Positions 43,217 through 56,407 of a DNA stretch of 64,000 nucleotides are shown in pieces. The stretch's first letter is position 1. Each line of letters opens with the position of its first letter. The notes under the pieces were generated by a model. The model saw only the letters and a program-made list of their open reading frames with translations, did no database searches and was not told where the DNA came from. The position numbers were made by a program, and so were the translations under genes. This stretch comes from Distichodus sexfasciatus (taxonomy: Eukaryota; Chordata; Actinopteri; Characiformes; Distichodontidae), in assembly GCA_032718565.1 (NCBI GenBank), contig JAVGVS010000023.1, forward strand, positions 2,936,777-3,000,776, read 5' to 3'.

Positions 43217-44424
43217 TAATTTTCATCAATTAACTTGAGCGCAAAATGGGAACTCGGAAAACTTGGTCCTGGAAACAAGCTATTTTTGTGTTTCAGGTTT
43301 TGGTTTTAACCGAATGAACGAAGGATACATGGATTCCTCGTGACTGCCAACTGAAGGGAGGTCAAATGACACAGTTGCCCGCTGGAGAGAAGAACTTGGT
43401 CGCGCCTCTGATGTTCTCATTACTCCGCTTGATGACAGCCAAAAGGTTCCGAGGTCTTTTCTGATAATTACGGCTCGTGTCGGGAACGTCTCGTTTGAAA
43501 CGAGGCGCTCAATTGTTTCGAGCGTGCGTTCTACACCACGAGTCGAGTGCTCTCTTTGGCCCGTGTCTTAAGGGAGAGCCAGGAGCGCTTGTCATTTTAG
43601 GGAAATCAAACAAAGTAGGCGCATGAATTATGAATCGCTTGCGACATGGGCCTCAATATTTGAGCAGCTTCCGAGCGCCGGTTATGTCGGGCTTTGTACT
43701 TTAATGGTCGGCCTGCTCAAAAAACAACAGAAGAGAGCCACGGTAAAGTCGGGGAGTGACAGTCGTCTTCCAGCTAAACCTCATCCGCTTCCTCTTAATG
43801 CTTTTTACTGCCAGCGTAAAATCCCTACGTCGTGCTCCTTTTACAAGGGATAAAGAGGCGAATCTTTAGACTGGCTCATTTTCCACCACTTCCAAGTGCT
43901 TTTAGCATAAAGCGTGCAGAGAAGAATAGGGAGGCTTGAAACTAGATCTTTAAGCCCATTTTGATCTGGATTCCGATTAGGACGTTGTGCAAACCTCTGC
44001 TCCTTCACTTGGTATAAAAGATGCCGTGTGCTTTTTTTGATATTCAGTAGCACGGTTCTTTGCATGGATTTTGCTCGTGTGCATCATTGCTTTTCTGCTG
44101 AACAGGCTGTCCTCAGCTGGATTACATCAGCACCCTTGCAGACTCATTTAGTTTTTCTTTACATGTTAGAAAGTCTGTTTGCATCTGCTGGATTCTATAG
44201 TAGGTGTCTATGATCTGAGGTGGGAGGAAATTTTGGAGTTTAACAGGTAAGAGCAAGTCCATTAGATTTTTTTGAATTGCAGTTGTAAAAAATATATTTA
44301 TTTATATAGATTTAGTTATTTATTAATCACAAGTTTCACACACATTCTTAAGAATTTCCATCAACTGAAGAAGATATCTGCGAATGTTTCTCAGATGTTA
44401 AATTTGATATACATAGGTTTAAGG
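43217..44424. other. Unassigned sequence, candidate conserved block at 43370-43860
   Basis: 43370-43860 is GC-balanced, non-repetitive and free of known repeats; open frames of 60-76 codons are unrecognised. Its appearance fits a conserved non-coding block but is not proof. Confidence 0.3.
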
Positions 44425-44615
44425 CTGGGACATAACTGATTTGCCAATCAACCCATAGTTGACTGCGGGAGGAAACTAGAGCACCAGGAGAAAAGCGTAG
44501 ACGGTAAGAGCATGCAAACTCCACACAGAAAGGCCCAACGGCCGACCAGGGGATCAAACACAGGACCTTCTCAATGTGAGGTGGCGGCGCTGACCACTGC
44601 ACTACCGTGGCGCCC
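44425..44615 (-). mobile_element. GCGGTGGTTAGCGC-headed SINE
   Basis: Complement reads GGCGCCACGGTAGTGCAGTG, GTCAGCGCCGCCACCTC, then GAAGGTCCTGTG and CTCTGTGTGGAGTTTGCATG and a GCGGGAGGAAACTAG-type interior complement. The tetranucleotide tail is not present. Confidence 0.8.
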
Positions 44616-44734
44616 AACCCTAACCATATTTACAGAAATCTCAAATCGTAACGATGAAGAGGCAAATATGCTGTTCATAGTTGTCCATTTTACCTGTGTC
44701 CATTTGCTTCCAATTCCTGAGTCACAACCATTTT

Positions 44735-45230
44735 CAAAGTCAAAGTAACCTTTATTGTCACCTCTGCTATATACTGTACAGATACATAGAGAGACGAGAC
44801 GACGTGGCTCCAGTTTTAACAGTGCAGTAGGAAACAGGGAACAAAGAACAAATAAGGCACATGGAATAAACAATATATAAATAGAGTACAAAATATACAT
44901 TTTAAACTAGACATGAAATAATAATTAAACTTTAACCTAGAATAAAAATAGAGGTAGAGGTAGATAGAGAGACAGTTAGGATGCAGTATTGCCTACAAAG
45001 TGGAAATTAACTTTCACACTGGATGTGCAAGAGGTTATAACAGTTATCTATTTATACATTCAATGTTCGATATTTGTGCAAATAAGTAGCGGCAGTGCAA
45101 AAATTATTATTGCAGTGTTGTATCAACAGTCATTTGAGGAGGAAATAGTCTGCATGTGTATAGCAGCATGTGTATCACAGCGACGGTGATGTGTTAAAGG
45201 TGAGAGAGAGTTACAGCTGATGTCAGAGCC
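44735..45230 (-). mobile_element. 3' part of a non-LTR retrotransposon
   Basis: Starts on the left with the 3' end (CAAAGTCAAAGTAACC-type repeat, then TTTATTGTCACCTCTGCTAT, ACTGTACAG, GAGAGACGAGACGACGTGGC). Copies at 10255 and 56046 share this part. It is longer than those copies, reaching about 45230. The far side includes ATTTGTGCAAATAAGTAGCG and TGTCAGAGCCC. Inside it I see no reverse transcriptase frame. Confidence 0.68.
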
Positions 45231-45467
45231 CAAAAGATTCAATTAAATAAAGACATTTCCTTCACCTCTCGACTCCTCAACAGCAGGAGTAGGCAAGAGA
45301 ACCTGGCTGCAGACCTCTACTGTCCGGACACCTCCACTGTCACTACAGGAAATGCTATGAAGCATTAAAAATATAAAAAATCCCTAGACACGTACATTAG
45401 AGTAGGAGGTGCTTCACTTGGTCACCATGTACAACTTAAGCCCTTAACTTTGGCAGCTATAATGTTA

Positions 45468-45655
45468 TTGGTGGCCTAGTGGTAGGACACTTGCCTTTGG
45501 ACCAAGAGGTTGTGGGTTTGAGTCCAACCTCTGGCGTTACCAACGTTGGGTCCCTGAGCAAGACCCTTGACCCTAAGTTGTTCTCAGGGGAACTGTCCCT
45601 GAAATTAGGAAACGTAAGTTGCTCTGGATAAGAGCAGCTGCTAAATGCTATTCTT
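45468..45655 (+). mobile_element. SINE with TGCTCTGGATAAGAGC tail
   Basis: A-box TGGCCTAGTGG and B-box-like GGTTTGAGTCC give the tRNA-derived head. The middle includes TCCCTGAGCAAGACCCTTGA, CCCTAAGTTG. The tail TTGCTCTGGATAAGAGCAGC, TGCTAAATGC is the common fish SINE/L2-type 3' end, from memory. A minus-strand relative is at 58421. Confidence 0.85.
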
Positions 45656-46430
45656 ACAAAACCTAATCAATCACACTGAATCCCATTTTCTACGCTGCAC
45701 TTCAGCCCAACAAGGACCTGATTTTTATCAGACGGCGTCTGGTGAGAAATTGCACCTTAATGACAAAAGCTGTTCTCCCAGGCAGGTAGCATTCTAACGT
45801 CACGGAGGGGTTCTGTGCCGCGCGGGCGGGCGCTTCGGGCCATCCGGGTGCTCTTCACTTTAGCATTTGCATTCTAATCACCGAGTGTGGAATTGGCTCC
45901 AGCCGTGTGGTTTGGAAGCCTACCTCTACAGGTTTAGGAGCATCGGTTAAGTGCACCAGCCGTAACCTCCAAAGGGATGGAATGCTAATAGCCTTTTGAG
46001 GTGAAGGTTTAGTGATTTCCCCTCCCTCGCTGCCTCCTTCACTCCCTCCTTTTACCTCTTGTTGTGTTTTTACCGGCGCGTTTACGATCCTTAACAATTC
46101 ATACTCTGGCAACTTTAATATGAAGTGAGGCCCTGAATGATTTATTGTTTAATATTGGAACGTACAGAGTTTTCTCATAAAGCCACGGCGGGTCTACGGC
46201 TGCTTATTTCATTGATATACAAATGCTGTAATGTTGACATGACCTGCGGAAATAATACACAATAACTGAATAATTCAGGCGTGCCGAGATCTAATACTGG
46301 AGCAACAATTGGCTTTTGGCTATCGGCAGATGGAATTCTAGTGGGTCCCCTAGTGGTGGGGTGGCCAAAGTTCTGAGTCTTTAATGTTTCAAAGTGTGAC
46401 AACTGTATAGACACCAGTGAGTGATATCTG
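45656..46430. other. Unassigned GC-balanced stretch, candidate conserved
   Basis: 45680-46080 is non-repetitive and contains an ATTTGCAT octamer (about 45864) and TCTAATCAC homeodomain-like sites. Open frames are unrecognised. It may be regulatory. Confidence 0.3.
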
Positions 46431-47940
46431 AGTGTGTTTGCTTTATAATGAGTCGACAGGACTGTCAGTAGGTCTGGATAAAACTGGAAAGGGTCAGTTA
46501 TTAAGTTATTTAGTCATGCTGGATGCTACGTGGATGAAAAGCAGCTTCTTTCTCATCATATGGGGAATGGGTCTGATCTGTGCATCGACAATCGCTAAAA
46601 GTTGTATAAAACACCTCTTTATAAAACTTACAGCTTGTGTTTTGCATCAGTATGTGACTCGTCATGTTTTTATGCAAACAAAATCAATCTTGCACAATGG
46701 CCTCAAAACAATGAACAGAAAGTTTATCTTTATTCAGACACAGAACAGAGCACACCAACATGGTTTAGACGTAACGGTGCACCGACAGACACAAAACAGG
46801 GAGAGGAGGACAAGAAAGAGCTGCAAACACTAAGCTAAATTACTAAACCTAACCAAGATTTGAAAGAGGTGGCATAAGAACCGTGTTGACTGTCGTGTGA
46901 AAACAGGCTGCGGGAGGTTTTCGAAGCCTGAATCCCATGTAATCTTAATGGGAGACAATAAATGGGTTCCTACTGGGAAAATAAACGACAGAAGAAATGA
47001 TGAAAAAGAGGAGTGCGGGTCATGGTGGTTACAGATGTAAGTGAAGAGGCCCATGGGCCCTCGAATCATATCGAATTTGGTGGCTTTGTGAAGAATGGTG
47101 GCCGTGCAGTAAAGCGTTGAAATTTGAGCTCCATATTAGTCCATGGGGGAAAAAAACGGATGAAAAAATGGACAGAACTCACGAATGAGTGCACATACCA
47201 AAAACGTGTACACACGCTTCCCACCCTGCAACAGGCCGCACGTTTTAGAGTTGGGGCAAAGTTTTTAGCACCCAAACTGTAGGAGGAGTAGTGGTCAAAG
47301 AAAGTGTGTGGAATAAAAATCAGATAACAATATGTGACTGCTCACCAAAATCACATGAATATACCTTCAGCACTTTGTGTTGGTTTTGAGTAGAAGCAAT
47401 ATGAAAATAAGATGTATTGCTATTTCAAGGTAACAGTGCAGTAAAAGGCATAAAAAGCTTTTCTCACCTTTTGCACAAAGGGGTTAAATGGAACCGTCAG
47501 GAATCCTCCAAAAACCTGTATCATAGGGTATGCACTTCTTCTCTGTTTTGCTACACTGTCGTTCCCCTCGTTTCTACCCAACGGTGGCTTTCACAGCGCA
47601 TTTCATAGCTACAGCTCAGGTGTCTGCAAGGCACGACCTGAGGGTAGTGGGTTTTAAAACCGCCACGGGAGTGTTTTTCAAACTCCTCTCACTTTCCCCT
47701 CTTCTCACAGCTTCAGCCCGTAATTCCTGCCGGCATTTTCGAGACACAGCCACATCCGATAAAAAACACACGTCGTTGTTGATTATCGTAAGGGTCGCAC
47801 AATCGACCCTTCGCTCGTGGAAGTGCTTCACGGTTATTTATTTAACAAGAAAGGAGGGAAGCTCTGGGTTAGACTGAACCCCTCCACTACCGACACGATT
47901 CATCAGGGGTGCACTGAGCAACTGCAAAGAAATCTTCACT
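46431..47940. other. Unassigned sequence
   Basis: 46431-46833 is open on the plus strand (133 codons) but unlike any family I know. 46900-47280 has A-rich steps and may be a degenerate interspersed repeat. Otherwise nothing is recognised. Confidence 0.35.
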
Positions 47941-48080
47941 GGGGATGCACCAATCCGACTTTTTCCACACCTAAAACTCACACAGATCTCTGGGCTTTGG
48001 GTCGATACTGAGGATGGATCTGATGCCAATGTTTCATTAATACGCTGCATGTGTGGAAGAGGGAACATCCCTTTAGTTGG
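47941..48080. mobile_element. hAT-like remnant
   Basis: GGGGATGCACCAATCCGAC with TGGGTCGATACTGAGGATGG and TCTGATGCCAATG resembles hAT-like terminal sequence; the far end is not found. Confidence 0.4.
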
Positions 48081-48324
48081 AAGGCAACACCAGCCGGCAG
48101 TTTAACTTTGCTTACTTTGTAGAACAAGATGTAACAAATCCAATCCACTTCCAAAATCAAATCAATACACACCTTTACTGTCTCCAACTGGATGGAACCG
48201 GCTCACTCCGCCCCCCACCCCCAATACCTTATCTTAACATCAGTGGCATGACATTGAATGACACAGATATGCAGCTGTGTTTCTATTTATTTTGGCTATA
48301 AATTATGACATGTAACTGTTAGAC

Positions 48325-48936
48325 ATGGCAGAAACGTAGATATTGGTCCGATAATGACTCAAATAGGTGGACTGGGTATCAGTGGCATTGGGACCACCTA
48401 TGGAGTCGCTCTGTAAATTATAGGTTTTTCTGTGTTTGCGTATGTGTGTACACACAATTTGTTATACGTTGAAAGTGGCATTGCAGGAAAGCTGGTTTGA
48501 CATTCGCGCTAATTCATACATATTGATATGACAATGAGCAGAACAAGCAACGCTCCACACTACAACCCCAAAAGCAAATCACGTGATTATACTGTTTAGT
48601 TTCCTTAACAACACCAGCTCTCGCTGGCAATCTCTGTGTTCCTGATGGTTTTAGCGCTACAGGATTAGGGACCGTCACAAAATGACAGAACTGTGTTTAA
48701 ACTAGTCATTTTTGAGCTGTTATTTTAATAATAAATCATTTAGCATATACAGTACATAAGGGTGTGTAATTATTACATTGTTTTAGTTAAGAAAACAGTA
48801 TAAGTATTTCGTTAAGCATAACAATAATCTCAGTTTCCTCCTCACAGAGAAATACACAATTAATTCATTAAAAACTGGCATCGGATCGGTACCCGGGATC
48901 GGCCGAAGCCCAAAGCCCAAGTCACTATTAGGGATT
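48325..48936. mobile_element. hAT-like element, degraded
   Basis: TTGGTCCGATAATGACTCAA and GGCATTGGGACCACCTATGG, then CATATTGATATGACAATGAG and CAGAACAAGCAACGC, match 16537-16790. AAGCATAACAATAATCTCAG and the end GGCATCGGATCGGTACCCGG relate to 19172-19907 in reverse. Terminal duplications are not clear. Confidence 0.6.
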
Positions 48937-48949
48937 CACAGTTTCACCT

Positions 48950-49060
48950 TTTCCAGTCTTGATACCAATACTGATACCTGGGTTTTGGATTGTGGCCAAT
49001 ACTGAGTGCTTATGTGATACCAGAGTTTCATTAAAAAGTTCATGTCACACTAAGTAAAAG
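48950..49060. mobile_element. hAT-like remnant
   Basis: CCAATACTGATACCTGGGTT with TGTGATACCAGAGTTTCATT resembles 25265-25345. A fragment only. Confidence 0.35.
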
Positions 49061-49193
49061 GCGACATTAGGACTCACGTAAATAATGCTTTCCTGATTTT
49101 TTAACACAAAATGTAACAGCTGCTGGATTATTATTATAAATAAATATGCACCAGTAACTTAATTATTAATAAGAAAGTCAATTACAATTATTT

Positions 49194-49942
49194 TAATGGT
49201 GCAACAAATTAGTCAGGAATTAGAATTCAATGTCTTTAATGAGGACAAAATGCAAACTAATTTAACGGCAACTAATTTAATAATCAATTAGTTGGGTCTA
49301 CGTTATTATACACATATGTACAGTAGCTACCCCCGCAGTGGCAGTAAAGCACCATTAAGCTGGATACCGTCACAAAAACTGAAGTAATCGCGTAGAAAAA
49401 TGAGTGACGTTTTTCGCGATGTAAACACATGCGCTGTTTGTTAGTGCGCACAACTCTCTCAGGGAAGTCATTCACTGAAGCGTTCCAGTTTAGTCAAATC
49501 TTCCCATTTATTACAGACAAAAGTCATTTTTAGCTGATAAATAACAAAAACAACCAGTGTTCTACTCACAATACAGCCATTTACTTGATATTTTCAGTGA
49601 TTATTCTGACGTGTGACCAGTGCGTTATTGTGACGCGACTCTCTGATGTGGAACACCATCTTGCGCAAAAATGAACTTCTCTCCCAGAAATGAGTTATAG
49701 GCCAAAAGGAGTCCAAAGTGGCTAAAAATGACCAAAACGTTTCTTCATTTTCATTTGATTAGAAAATATATTTTTTCCATTTAAAAATGTCACAGAGTAA
49801 AAAATAAATATAGAAAATTAGAAACAGACAGTTTGGTTTATTAAAAATGCAGGAAATGAAATAACCCCCCATCAGATTAATAAATCGGCATCGCAATCGG
49901 CAGATTAATCAATTAACAAAATAACTGTTAGTTGCAGCCCTA
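49194..49942. mobile_element. hAT-like non-autonomous element
   Basis: The right end GTTAGTTGCAGCCCTAG is intact; the left end (TAATGGTGCAACAAATTAGT) is diverged. The interior is shared with 6480-7065 (TTGGGTCTACGTTATTATAC; AATCTTCCCATTTATTACAG-type; GTTTGGTTTATTAAAAATGC). No transposase frame remains and no clear duplication flanks it. Confidence 0.65.
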
Positions 49943-51300
49943 GCCATTTTCAAACAAATAGACAATGTAAAAATAAAGACCTTGACTTTAACCGCCCATA
50001 GACCATAGACAATGTCTTAAAATCTTTTAAATAAAATCATAGAAGGAGAAGTTTCTGATTTCAAATAGCGTAGGTGCAACAGCGTAGGAGCAACGATAAA
50101 CCCTGCCGAAACTTTATTCGGCAACTAGGAACCACGGTGAAGCAGTCAGCCAGAAGACATTGGTGCAGAGTATGGGTGAAAGAGGTTGCAGATTGTGGAG
50201 CACCGCCACGCAGAGATTTAAACGCGAAACGCACCACGATTTCAAACCTAATCCTGAATCTCACTGGAAGCTGGCGAAGAGAGGTCAGCGCAGGAGAAAT
50301 ATGCCTCCGTTTTCCTCATGCCGTATCTGTATCGGACCCACGTCTCCTCAGTATGGGATCGGGCTGTCCGTGAGGAAACCCAATGTGCCCCTTTCGAGCC
50401 GTAATGACCCCGAGCAGGAAATAAAATGGGGACGGAATGAGCAGAGACACATCCACGCCCACGTGGACGTCCCATAGACTCCGGAGCACGATTGACGTTT
50501 CGTGACAGTCGGCGACCCAGAAGCACAGCGAGACAGACATGTCGCAGCACCTGCATGAATGATTTAATGTAGCCGAGGCCCCAAAAAAATCTAAATCACA
50601 CTGCAGAACACCCTGGTACAACGTTAAATATGTGCTCCTTCAGACAACTGATCAGCTTGAACAACGTTAACGCACAGAAGCAGCACTTATAAGAAATACA
50701 AAAAACAGTTCTTAAACAAGGCAAAGCAATTTCCGTGCTATATGTAATCATGTTGAAGTCTAGTTTGCCAGCAGAGAGTGGCATGAGAGGCGAATGCTAA
50801 TGAGACAATCTGCTTTCTGGTGGGCAAAGCCAGACGAATGGCCTTGCATGTAATCATTAAGCAGATCCGTCCACAGATTCCTTAAAAAAGACACATTCGG
50901 CCTAAAACATACAAGCAGCATTTTCATCGTTTCATCTTCAGATACCCTTGAAAGACAGGCAAGCATCCAAACCCTTACATCTCACAGATCTGTTTTGTTT
51001 AAATGTAGTTTAAGGTTTAGTTTACCCTGTGATGTTCTCTTCCTCATCTGAATTTATTCCCACGTTTTTATTCATGGGTTTAATCCGGAAATCCCACCTT
51101 GAAAGAGATGTTAATAAAAGATTACGCATCCCAAGCCTACAGTCTCAGTCTCAGTCTCAGTCTCAGACCAACGAATCTCCTGTAAAATAAATGACAGAAA
51201 CCTTGTTTTTCCAAGAAATTTAAAACATACTGTAAATATACAATAGCTAGACTTATCACTATCATTACAGGAATTAGGGTGACAACTTTCATTATACTGA
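49943..51300. other. Unassigned sequence, candidate conserved blocks
   Basis: 50060-50500 is GC-balanced with overlapping 100-codon frames on both strands, none recognised. 50735-50960 is non-repetitive with TAAT cores and could be conserved. A (CAGTCT)n run of about four units lies at 51141-51165. Confidence 0.3.
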
Positions 51301-51990
51301 ATGAAATATTTACCTGAAATATCTCACGGCACTGACTGTGTTTGTAAGAGGAAGTACGAGGATGCGTCTGACTGTAATAAGCTGATGTGGGAAATCTCTG
51401 CCCTGGTGCCCATTGATCACATCGCCCTAGGCCTCAATTTCCCAGGGAAGCCATTTGTCAAGGTGATAATTTGTTTTGTAGCACAGGAAATTGTACAGCA
51501 GGAGTGAGATCTTGTTTTTTTTGGCCACTCCTATTTTTCCCATTATTTCATTCCAAGAGCCGGCCAGGGTCGATTTTAAGGCCTTCATATTAAGGTCACC
51601 GTTGGCGAGGCCCGGTCCCACTCGTTTAAGCTTTCTCTTTAAGATGTCCATTACTCTTTAAAGTTGACACCCCTGCCGTTTTTATCTCCCCTTTTTCCCT
51701 CTTGCCATTTCGTTGTAAAATACTGCCACGGTTTGACCGATGACATCTCACTCGCCGTTTCGTCCCCACGCCGACGCACTCGTGCTCGTCTAGGGCGCCT
51801 GGAGCTCCGCGTCTTCTTTATCTCGCTGCAGCCCTCAGAAAGCGAAGCGGAGCTCTCGTTTGTTTTCATCGTGCTCACACAGACTGACCAATTAATGGGC
51901 CCTGCTCGGAGACTGTGCCGGGACGCCCACCTGACGCGAGGTCACCGAGGTCGCAGCGCCGCAGGAAAATGACGTGACGGTGCAGAGGCA
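51301..51990. other. Unassigned stretch, candidate conserved non-coding
   Basis: 51301-51507 is open on the plus strand for 68 codons but matches nothing I know. 51600-51990 is GC-rich. I see no splice context strong enough to call exons. Confidence 0.3.
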
Positions 51991-53445
51991 CAATGCTCCT
52001 GCTCCAAATCATGCTGCACTCATTTTCTGCAGAGCTGCAGGGATTTAATGGCCAGAGGAGTACAAGTGTGTAGATGTGTGAGTAAAGCTACTTTGTGCGC
52101 ATATGTGTGTATATTACACGTGCACAATATTGGAAGAATATTCTGGAATACTGTACTTATTTTGTGTCTTATTGTTGCACTGTTAAGGACCTACGATTGT
52201 TTTTTTTGCACAGTTTTATAAGTAAATTTTGACTGACTGGCTGATTGATTAATTAGTCATTAGTCAAATAAGTGTGATTTGTAGTAGCATGAAATGTTTG
52301 ATTTATTTTGCCCTACACTTCCTGAAACAATACATGGTATATAATATTAACACAGCTTTAAATAACTCATTCATAATTTCCATGTATGAAGGGGAATATT
52401 TGTCGCTTGAAGTCATTTCAGAGGCGTGTGTCCCTCGGTCATTCGTCTGGACAGCTGTAATGAGCTCGCCTACCTGTGGCAGTGCCAACAGAAGATGAGA
52501 GCAACGCCTCCTAATTGGGCCGAGCAGATGCAATCAAAGCCCGGCCTCGTCTTTCTGCCCGTCTCTCTGCTTCCCTCTTTACCCTGTTCCTCCGAGCCTG
52601 CGTACATTTCTATCACGTTACGCCAGGACTCCAGTATTCTTCCTCTCTCCCACTTCTAGACTGCGCGATTTCCCAGGCTCCCCATTTTCATGTGATTGAT
52701 GACGTCCTACTCGCTTGACGTTTTTGGCATGGGTTCCGCAAACCGGTTTCCACGAGCAAGGTCTCTTGCCGCATTCCTGAAACGGCTTTTATCTGTGTGA
52801 GCTTTTATCTGTCTCTGCATTGTAACCGAGAGGGAGAAAGTGTTAGAAAGAAATGTGAGCCCCCATAAAGATCTCACTGGGCTTCTCTGCCACCTCGTCC
52901 CTCACAGCTGGGCGCCTCTGCAATGCCATCTGGACGGGGTGCATCGCCCGAGGGCGGAGCAAATGAGGGCCTTACCCAGTGCCAAGTCCTACAAGGGCCC
53001 TGGTCCCCCTTTTGGCCCTAGCCATGGGCTCTCTTTCTTTCTCTCTTTCTCACTCTCTCTCGTGCCCTTGAGGTACTCGCCTGACTGGGAGTTTGTTTCT
53101 CCTCCACAGCAGAGAAGCTGGGCCGGTTCTAGAGTCGCTGAAGCCTCAGGCCCGGCGCTCCAAACCTCGCAGGACACATACGAGATTCGTATTCATGCCC
53201 CGAGGCCTCTGTGGGCACCTCAGCTACCTGCAATCTGGGTCAATTTACGCATTATTTTACAGGCTTTTTCAGTGTGTAGGAGGACGAGTGGAGAGGCTCT
53301 CGGCTCTCTACACAAATGCACAAAACCACTCCATTACTCGCTTTCAACACTGGTGAAAAATATGACTTTAACTCCCAAACACATGTTACATTCACACCTG
53401 CATATGCACATACATTCTGTTCTTTTGTGTAACACTGCCTAGTTT
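51991..53445. other. Unassigned sequence with a 200-codon open frame
   Basis: The plus-strand frame 52840-53442 is the longest not explained by simple repeats, yet it contains a CT-derived Ser/Leu patch (53029-53065) and has no recognisable domain. 52060-52240 is AT-rich. I do not call a gene. Confidence 0.3.
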
Positions 53446-56045
53446 TTGCCACTATTAGCACTGCTCCTGTACACTTTATATGTTGATCAAAAGAACACAA
53501 GCACTTGTTAAATCATACTGTCAAAAAAAAATGTAGATAAACAAGCAACTACACCTTTGCACGCATAGTGGATAATTAACAGTGATAGATACAACACAGA
53601 GAGAAACCTGTGACTGGGCTCAGCACTTTGAAGGTGCTTGCGGCTCTTATAATGAGCTGGTTTCTAATGAGCATCCCTTCTACACATGCTCTCTTTCCCA
53701 TACAAACACACACAGCAAACAACAAAATGTCTTTCACGTTTTGAACTGGTGATCATTAATTCTATGTCTTATTAGTGCAACATAAGCACTAACATCCATC
53801 AGTAAGATAACAGACTATTTTCATGTTGAGAAACTTAGTATGTTTAAATTCAAATTCACCTGCATCCACACATACACACACTCTCCTGCACAAACAAATA
53901 CGATCTTTTCCATTCCATTCATAAATGACCACATATAAGGCTAATTTCAAACTCAAAAGATCCCAAATAAGAATTAATAGTCCACAATAATGCTTCAAGA
54001 TTGATAAACCTCATATATAGACATACAGGCACACAAATTTACCTGCAAGCATACACACACACATACAATCTCTGACACATTTAATTGCCAAAGCAGCTGC
54101 TGCTTATTGGGCTGGTAAATAAGACCAGGGATTTTGTACACAAAATATGATACCCTCTGGTCCTGGAGCTAAACGATGTGACTCTTTCAGATATAAAGGG
54201 AAAAGTGTAAAAAGAGGGAAAATATAAAACAGTGGAGAGCGAAACAGAGAGGGAGAGATTGGGCAGAGGTGAGGAAGGATGGAGATAGGGAACAGATAAG
54301 TGGATGAGCTGAATACAAATGGACACCAGCGGAGAAAAAAGACGGAGGGAATGTTGCAGCTACGTTTTAAAGAAGAAATCAATCCGACTACTTGTCAGAT
54401 TGGAGCAATTAAAGGGTCACAGGGGCACCGAGGAGTTACGGAGAAATGCAATTAAAATGATAAACATCACATTTAGGTAGAGAATGCATTTCGGGCTGAG
54501 AAGCACACACATACACACACCACACACAAACGAGACAGAAAGAGAACAGAACTGTATCTGTAAGGTGTGCGGTGAAAGAAAGAAAGACAGAAAGCGTGCT
54601 AGAGGTAAGGCATTAAAAGTCGGATGAGGAAGACACGGATGACTCACGGAGGGGTAACGGAGGAGCATGAATTATTTACATCACTCCGCCATCAACGAGC
54701 ATTATCACAACGAGCCAAGTGCTTTAAATATGAACTGTGTCCCAAATCTGAGCAAAACCAAAAACAATTCAGCAAAATATAGTCTACGGGCAAAGAAGTA
54801 CGACACTTGGAGTGGGCAACGTTTCCTCACAGATGAGAAAAATGAGTGTTTGGTCGAATGCTGTGGCCTTAACATTTAAACATACTCCTTCACAAACACA
54901 GCAAACAATTTTTATCTTCTATTTTTAACCAGTGCAATTAAGTAATGTCGGTATAAGGCTAATATAGGCTAATTGGCTATAATCAACGGTAATGCCCCGT
55001 GATTGGTCAACTTCATACATAGCTGTATGAAGTGATATGTCTATATATGAATATGTAGTGCCCAAATTTGAAGGCGAGGCAAGAACTTTACTTGGTGACT
55101 CCGTGACGACGCAAGGCAAAAAGAGTTTGGCCCACTTACTGGATGTTCGAGCTGTTCCAGTAGACAGCGTGTCGGTTATTCCCGCGGCTCATGTGCAAGT
55201 TTGCCAAGGCGAGCACGAGTAGACAGAGAGACACGGCGGCGAGAGCCATAATATTCCCTCAGCTTTTCACTCGTCTTGTACCGCAACCTTCTCTCGAGTC
55301 CTTCCGTCCCGACGAAACCTGCGGGATTTTTATAACATTTCGGCGACTCGTAAAAAAAAGATGACGTCCGACAACAGCAGACGCAGGCCCGTTTACTCTC
55401 TCGCTGGATGGCTCCGGTCCCGTCCAAGTGGAAGTGCTCGTTCTTCGAACGTAAATTCTCTCCCCCAAAAATGTCACTTATCCGGGCATTTTGTCTTGGC
55501 TTTTTTTTTGTCTGACTTCGTCAATTCGTTTTCCTGGGAAAAGTAAGCTCTATTAATACGAAGAGACTCCAAAACAGGAGATAATATGGTAGCTCCTTTA
55601 CCAGTCTTTATAAAGGAAAAAAGGACAAGAATTGAAACGATGAAGATGCAGCGCGTCGTTGGCGCGTTCGGTCGCCTCACGCAAAACCCTTACAAGGTTT
55701 CTTGCACTCGCGCGCCATTTTCTAGTAAGATTAAGTTGTCTCTCTTCATAAGCCCTTTATCTTCTCTTTTCTGGGTCTAAGCGCAACAAGGTGAAGGTAT
55801 AAAAAAGTAAATTCCGAGGACTTTTCCCACAGTTTTTGTCCCCTCGGTTGGACGCTCGGTTCGCGCGCACCACCGCCACCTCGCGAAGCGCTGCCTCGCG
55901 CTCTCCTTGCGTCCGCGTTAGAGAGCTCGCGCTCGCCGCTGACGGCCACGCCCCCTTCACCTACTCTCGTCTTTTAACTCCATAACCATAGGAAGCAACT
56001 CATCATCCGCCGAATATACGGTTAGCCCAGTGTAAGTCTGTATTT
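53446..56045. other. Unassigned sequence; GC-rich at 55040-55970
   Basis: 53500-54900 is AT-rich with scattered (CA)n-like steps near 54040 and 54500. 55040-55970 is GC-richer with CpG sites and several unrecognised frames. No element or gene is supported. Confidence 0.35.
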
Positions 56046-56236
56046 TCACCTTTATTTTCTTCTATTTTAATAAATAAAATATGGTTTATTATGGTTTACT
56101 GTTCTTTGTTTGTTCTACTGTTCTTTGTTTGTTGCACTGGAAATAACCTGGAGCCACGTCGTCTCGTCTCTCTATGTATCTGTACAGTATATAGCAGAGA
56201 TGACAATAAAGTTGACTTTGACTTTGACTTTGACTG
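56046..56236 (+). mobile_element. 3' tail of a non-LTR retrotransposon
   Basis: Plus-strand copy of the tail seen at 10255 and 44735. GAGCCACGTCGTCTCGTCTC, TATGTATCTGTACAGTATAT and GATGACAATAAAGTTGACTT, then a (GACTTT)n repeat at 56212-56234. The 5' side begins in AT-rich sequence at about 56046. Confidence 0.7.
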
Positions 56237-56407
56237 AAGTGCACAGCCCATGTGCAAATCCGGCTTCAGTAAGTCATTATTTAGACAGGTCTTTATTCTA
56301 CCTCTTCAGTTAACTGGATGAACCAATTATGAATTATCAATTTGCAATGGATTTTAAATATTGAGAACTAAACTCTGGCCAAGACTAAAAGCCAAGACTG
56401 ATAGGAT

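Noticed and set aside
52840..53442. 200-codon plus-strand frame
   Set aside because: No recognisable domain, no splice or promoter context, and a CT-derived patch. A coincidence in GC-richer DNA is more likely than a gene, though I cannot fully exclude an exon.
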